Notes under the pieces: generated by a model
Databases searched by the model: none
Seen by the model: the letters and a program-made list of their open reading frames with translations, nothing else
What the model was told of the DNA's origin: nothing
Program-made: the position numbers and the translations under genes
Source of the DNA: JANXYY01 sp035530875
GTDB taxonomy: Bacteria > Actinomycetota > Actinomycetes > Nanopelagicales > Nanopelagicaceae
Length of the DNA: 15,836 nt
Direction of reading: 5' to 3'
Assembly: GCA_035530875.1 (NCBI GenBank)
Contig: DATKUB010000074.1
Coordinates: 1 to 15,836, forward strand
Part shown: in pieces, positions 13,249 to 15,836 of the stretch
Layout: the number at the start of each line of letters is the position of its first letter
Numbering within the stretch: the stretch's first letter is position 1

Positions 13249-14361
13249 TTAAGCGAGGATCTCTACCAATGGTCGATGCGGTAGCCCATGGGCGCGGGCA
13301 ACTGGTTCATAGATGATTTCACCATCATGAACGTTAAGACCGAGCGCAAGTGAGGGGTCGGCTTGGCAAGCCATGCGCCAGCCATTCTGGGCAAGTTCGA
13401 CCACATATGGAAGAGTCACGTTGGTTAACGCATAGGTGCTCGTGTGGGGAACAGCTCCGGGCATATTTGCTACACAGTAGAAAATTGAATCGTGGACTCG
13501 GTAAGTCGGGTCAGCGTGGGTAGTCGGATGCGAATCCTCAAAGCAGCCACCCTGATCAATTGATATGTCGACAAGTACGCTTCCTGGCTTCATTCTGCGA
13601 ACCAAGTCGTTGCTGACCAACATGGGAGCTTTGGTGCCGGGAATCAGAACTGCTCCAATTACCAGGTCCGCATCGAGCACCTGTCGTTCAACCTCGAAGG
13701 AATTCGAGGCAAGAGTCTGAATTTGGCCCTGGTATATCCGATCTACATCTCTTAGCCTGGCAACATTTTTATCCATCAGGATCACTTCAGCCTGCATGCC
13801 GCTAGCAATGGTGGCAGCGCTCAACCCGGAGACCCCCGCTCCTAGCACAACAACTTTGGCGGCACCGACACCAGATACCCCGCCGAGTAGGACGCCTCGA
13901 CCACCCTTTGGTCTTTCAAGCGCGGCGGCGCCCACTTGAGGCGCCATGCGTCCGGCGACCTCGCTCATAGGCGCCAACAGCGGTAGCACTCGATCCACCT
14001 CTACCGTCTCATAAGCGATTGCCGTAGTTCCTGACTTCAGCAAGGCATCTGTGCATGGGCGAGATGCAGCTAGGTGTAGGTAAGTGAAGAGCGTCTGTCC
14101 CTTGCGCATTCGGGGGTATTCCTCCGCAATTGGTTCCTTAACCTTGAGGATCAAGTCGCCAATAAGCCAAATTTCATCAGCAGTATCAAGGATTTTGGCA
14201 CCAGCTACTTCGTATTCGATGTTGGGAATAGATGAGCCAACGCCGGCATTGTGTTCGATGAACACCTCATGACCCAGCCTGACCAGTTCATGTACGCCAG
14301 CCGGCGTAATTGCGACCCGGAATTCGTTGTTCTTAATCTCGCGCGGAACACCAATCTTCAC
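13249..14361 (-). CDS. ald: Alanine dehydrogenase
   Basis: Ald catalyses the reversible NAD-dependent deamination of L-alanine to pyruvate and ammonia, a cytoplasmic hexamer in known cases. The 370-residue protein is full length and aligns without gaps at the catalytic sites: Arg15 in NEFRVAITP, Lys75 in LKVKEP, His96 in YLHLAAS, and Asp269 in SIDQGG. The NAD-binding motif is GAGVSGLSAATIA at 174-186. The start is GTG at 14361, set by the invariant family start KIGVPREIKNNE. It lies 83 bp after pyrG, and the gap contains nested inverted repeats reaching to the start codon. Ald at this place, between pyrG and xerD, is not the mycobacterial arrangement. It supplies or consumes nitrogen alongside GarA and glycine cleavage functions. 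Confidence 0.96.
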   Translation of the reverse strand: MKIGVPREIKNNEFRVAITPAGVHELVRLGHEVFIEHNAGVGSSIPNIEYEVAGAKILDTADEIWLIGDLILKVKEPIAEEYPRMRKGQTLFTYLHLAASRPCTDALLKSGTTAIAYETVEVDRVLPLLAPMSEVAGRMAPQVGAAALERPKGGRGVLLGGVSGVGAAKVVVLGAGVSGLSAATIASGMQAEVILMDKNVARLRDVDRIYQGQIQTLASNSFEVERQVLDADLVIGAVLIPGTKAPMLVSNDLVRRMKPGSVLVDISIDQGGCFEDSHPTTHADPTYRVHDSIFYCVANMPGAVPHTSTYALTNVTLPYVVELAQNGWRMACQADPSLALGLNVHDGEIIYEPVARAHGLPHRPLVEILA

Positions 14362-14362
14362 T

Positions 14363-14433
14363 TTGAAGCCAACCTTTTCGTTCGCCTGGACGACCCCATT
14401 GTCGTCTCACTGGAGCCACTCTATCCGCTTCAA
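14363..14433 (-). promoter_or_regulatory. Nested inverted repeats in the ald leader
   Basis: On the minus strand TTGAAGC (14433-14427) and GCTTCAA (14369-14363) are perfect complements enclosing a second hairpin, GACGAC (14406-14401) with GTCGTC (14394-14389) around a six-base loop. The 3' arm ends one base before the ald GTG. No T-tract follows, so it is not a normal intrinsic terminator. It could mask the ald start region; function is inferred. Confidence 0.4.
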
Positions 14434-14444
14434 GGCTGGGAAAT

Positions 14445-15836
14445 TTACGCGGCAACTTCCTTGGCTAGCCGTGCCTCCAGTGCCGCTGAGACTAACCCGG
14501 CGAAAAGCGGGTGAGGTCTCGTTGGGCGAGACTTAAATTCGGGGTGTGCCTGAGTCCCCACATAGAAGGGGTGCACCTGTCTGGGCAATTCGCAAAATTC
14601 AACGAGTAGGCCATCTGGCGAAACTCCAGAGAAAATCAAACCAGCCTCCCCGAGCACCCGTCGGTATTCATTGTTGACTTCGTAGCGGTGGCGATGGCGT
14701 TCGCTGACTTTTAGTCCACCGTAAAGACCCGCCACGATGGAGCCCTCAACGAGAGTAGCTGGGTACCTTCCTAGTCGCATAGTGCCGCCCATATCTCTTT
14801 CGCCAGCAACGACGTCTAGTTGGGTGGCCATGGTGGCGATAACCGGAGATTGGGTTTCTGGTGCGAATTCGGCGGAATTGGCATCGAGAATTCCAGCCAA
14901 ATTACGAGCCGCTTCAATCACCATGCACTGCAGGCCAAGGCATAAACCAAGTGTAGGAATGCGGTTCTCCCGCGCCCAGGTAAGTGCACCTACCTTGCCT
15001 TCAATCCCTCGAACACCGAAACCGCCTGGCACACAAATGGCATCTACATCGCCAAGATGCTTTCTGGCCCCCTCAATGCTTTCGCAGTCATCGCTGGTAA
15101 CCCATTTGATCCGAACCCGAGTGTCGTTTGCAAAACCACCTGCTCGAAGAGCTTCAGTGACTGAAAGATACGCATCCGGAAGTTCAACGTATTTCCCAAC
15201 TAGCGCAACGGTAATTTCGTGTTTAGGTTGATGAACGCGCCGCAGGAGTTCATCCCAATCTGTCCAATCGACATCGCGGAAGGGTAGTCCGAGTCGACGG
15301 ACAACATATGCATCTAAACCTTCGGCGTGGAGAACTTTTGGAATGTCGTAAATTGAGGGAGCATCGCTGGCCGCAACAACCGCTTCTATGTCAACATCGC
15401 ACATCAACGAAATCTTGCGTTTAACAGAGTCTGGAATCGCTCGGTCCGATCTGCAGACAATCGCATCTGGCTGGATACCAATGCTTCTAAGCGCCGCGAC
15501 AGAGTGTTGAGTGGGTTTTGTTTTCAACTCACCCGACGGGCCGATATATGGAACAAGCGAAATATGAAGGTAGAACACGTTGTCACGACCGAGGTCGTGA
15601 CGGACCTGACGAGCCGCTTCCAAAAAAGGTAAGGACTCTATGTCTCCAACCGTCCCACCTATTTCGGTGATCACGATGTCGATATCAGGCCCACCCATTT
15701 TGAGAATTCGATCCTTTATCTCATTGGTGATGTGCGGAATAACCTGAACCGTATCTCCGAGATATTCCCCTCTGCGTTCCTTTGCAATCACCGAGGAGTA
15801 GACCTGTCCCGTCGTCACATTGGCGTAGCCTTTTAA
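14445..15836 (-). CDS. pyrG: CTP synthase, 5' end outside window
   Basis: PyrG makes CTP from UTP using ATP and glutamine-derived ammonia, and supplies the CTP pool that Cmk also feeds. The visible 463 codons run to the window edge without a stop in frame and lack roughly the first 80-100 residues of the usual length. The synthase domain shows NVTTGQVYSSVIAKERRGEY, LGDTVQVIPHITNEIKDRI and EIGGTVGDIESLPFLEAARQ. The type 1 glutamine amidotransferase domain follows with ICVPGGFGVRG, the nucleophile cysteine in LGLCLGLQ, and the His-Glu of the triad in QAHPEFKSRP. Reading starts before the internal GTG at 15818, because residues KGYAN upstream also match the family. An 83-bp gap separates it from ald. 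Confidence 0.97.
   Translation of the reverse strand, partial: LKGYANVTTGQVYSSVIAKERRGEYLGDTVQVIPHITNEIKDRILKMGGPDIDIVITEIGGTVGDIESLPFLEAARQVRHDLGRDNVFYLHISLVPYIGPSGELKTKPTQHSVAALRSIGIQPDAIVCRSDRAIPDSVKRKISLMCDVDIEAVVAASDAPSIYDIPKVLHAEGLDAYVVRRLGLPFRDVDWTDWDELLRRVHQPKHEITVALVGKYVELPDAYLSVTEALRAGGFANDTRVRIKWVTSDDCESIEGARKHLGDVDAICVPGGFGVRGIEGKVGALTWARENRIPTLGLCLGLQCMVIEAARNLAGILDANSAEFAPETQSPVIATMATQLDVVAGERDMGGTMRLGRYPATLVEGSIVAGLYGGLKVSERHRHRYEVNNEYRRVLGEAGLIFSGVSPDGLLVEFCELPRQVHPFYVGTQAHPEFKSRPTRPHPLFAGLVSAALEARLAKEVAA

Noticed and set aside
14737..15231. A 164-codon open frame on the plus strand
   Set aside because: It lies entirely opposite pyrG, has a low-complexity serine/proline/alanine-rich product with no recognisable family, and is best explained as an antisense shadow.

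Overview
This window is a 15.8 kb, one-directional block of bacterial core genes, all on the minus strand, so transcription runs from high to low coordinates. The organism is almost certainly an actinobacterium (Actinomycetota) of moderate GC content. The evidence is a GarA-type FHA protein next to gcvH, an FtsR-type MerR regulator, a BFN/DUF151 protein and a second MerR gene. A ParA/ribbon-helix-helix/ScpA/ScpB/RluB string and an AroH-TyrA pair point the same way. Tight packing, with several 1-11 nt gene overlaps and few gaps, suggests a compact genome. The lineage below phylum is not determined.

Layout in transcription order, from the right end. (1) 15836-13249: pyrG (5' end outside the window) and ald. 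(2) 13212-12328: xerD, probably read from a leaderless start. (3) 12242-8794: a chromosome-organisation operon of parA, a small ribbon-helix-helix gene, scpA, scpB and rluB, with overlapping or nearly touching junctions. (4) 8793-8466: an AT-rich 328-bp gap with no gene. (5) 8465-7018: aroH and tyrA, chorismate to the tyrosine branch. (6) 6940-4261: cmk and der (4-nt overlap), a tRNA-Pro(GGG), and a pgsA-like gene whose ATG lies one base after the mature tRNA 3' end. (7) 4122-1248: gcvH, a garA-like FHA gene, an ftsR-like gene, a BFN gene and a second MerR gene. (8) 1209-1: a tandem glycine riboswitch and the 5' part of gcvP.

Functionally the block links pyrimidine nucleotide supply (PyrG, Cmk), chromosome segregation and dimer resolution (ParA/RHH, ScpAB, XerD), ribosome and tRNA functions (RluB, Der, tRNA-Pro), membrane lipid synthesis (PgsA-like), and amino-acid and nitrogen metabolism (Ald, AroH/TyrA, GcvH/GcvP, GarA-like). 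In Mycobacterium tuberculosis the equivalents form two separate clusters (about Rv1699-Rv1713 and Rv1822-Rv1832); here they are joined at the tRNA-Pro/pgsA junction.

There is no sign of phage, insertion sequence, CRISPR or defence genes. The points of interest are regulatory or architectural: the riboswitch with a possible Shine-Dalgarno-masking switch, a tRNA-dependent leaderless mRNA, several leaderless-type starts, a zinc-ribbon GarA variant, and an uncharacterised ParA/RHH pair fused to the ScpAB operon.
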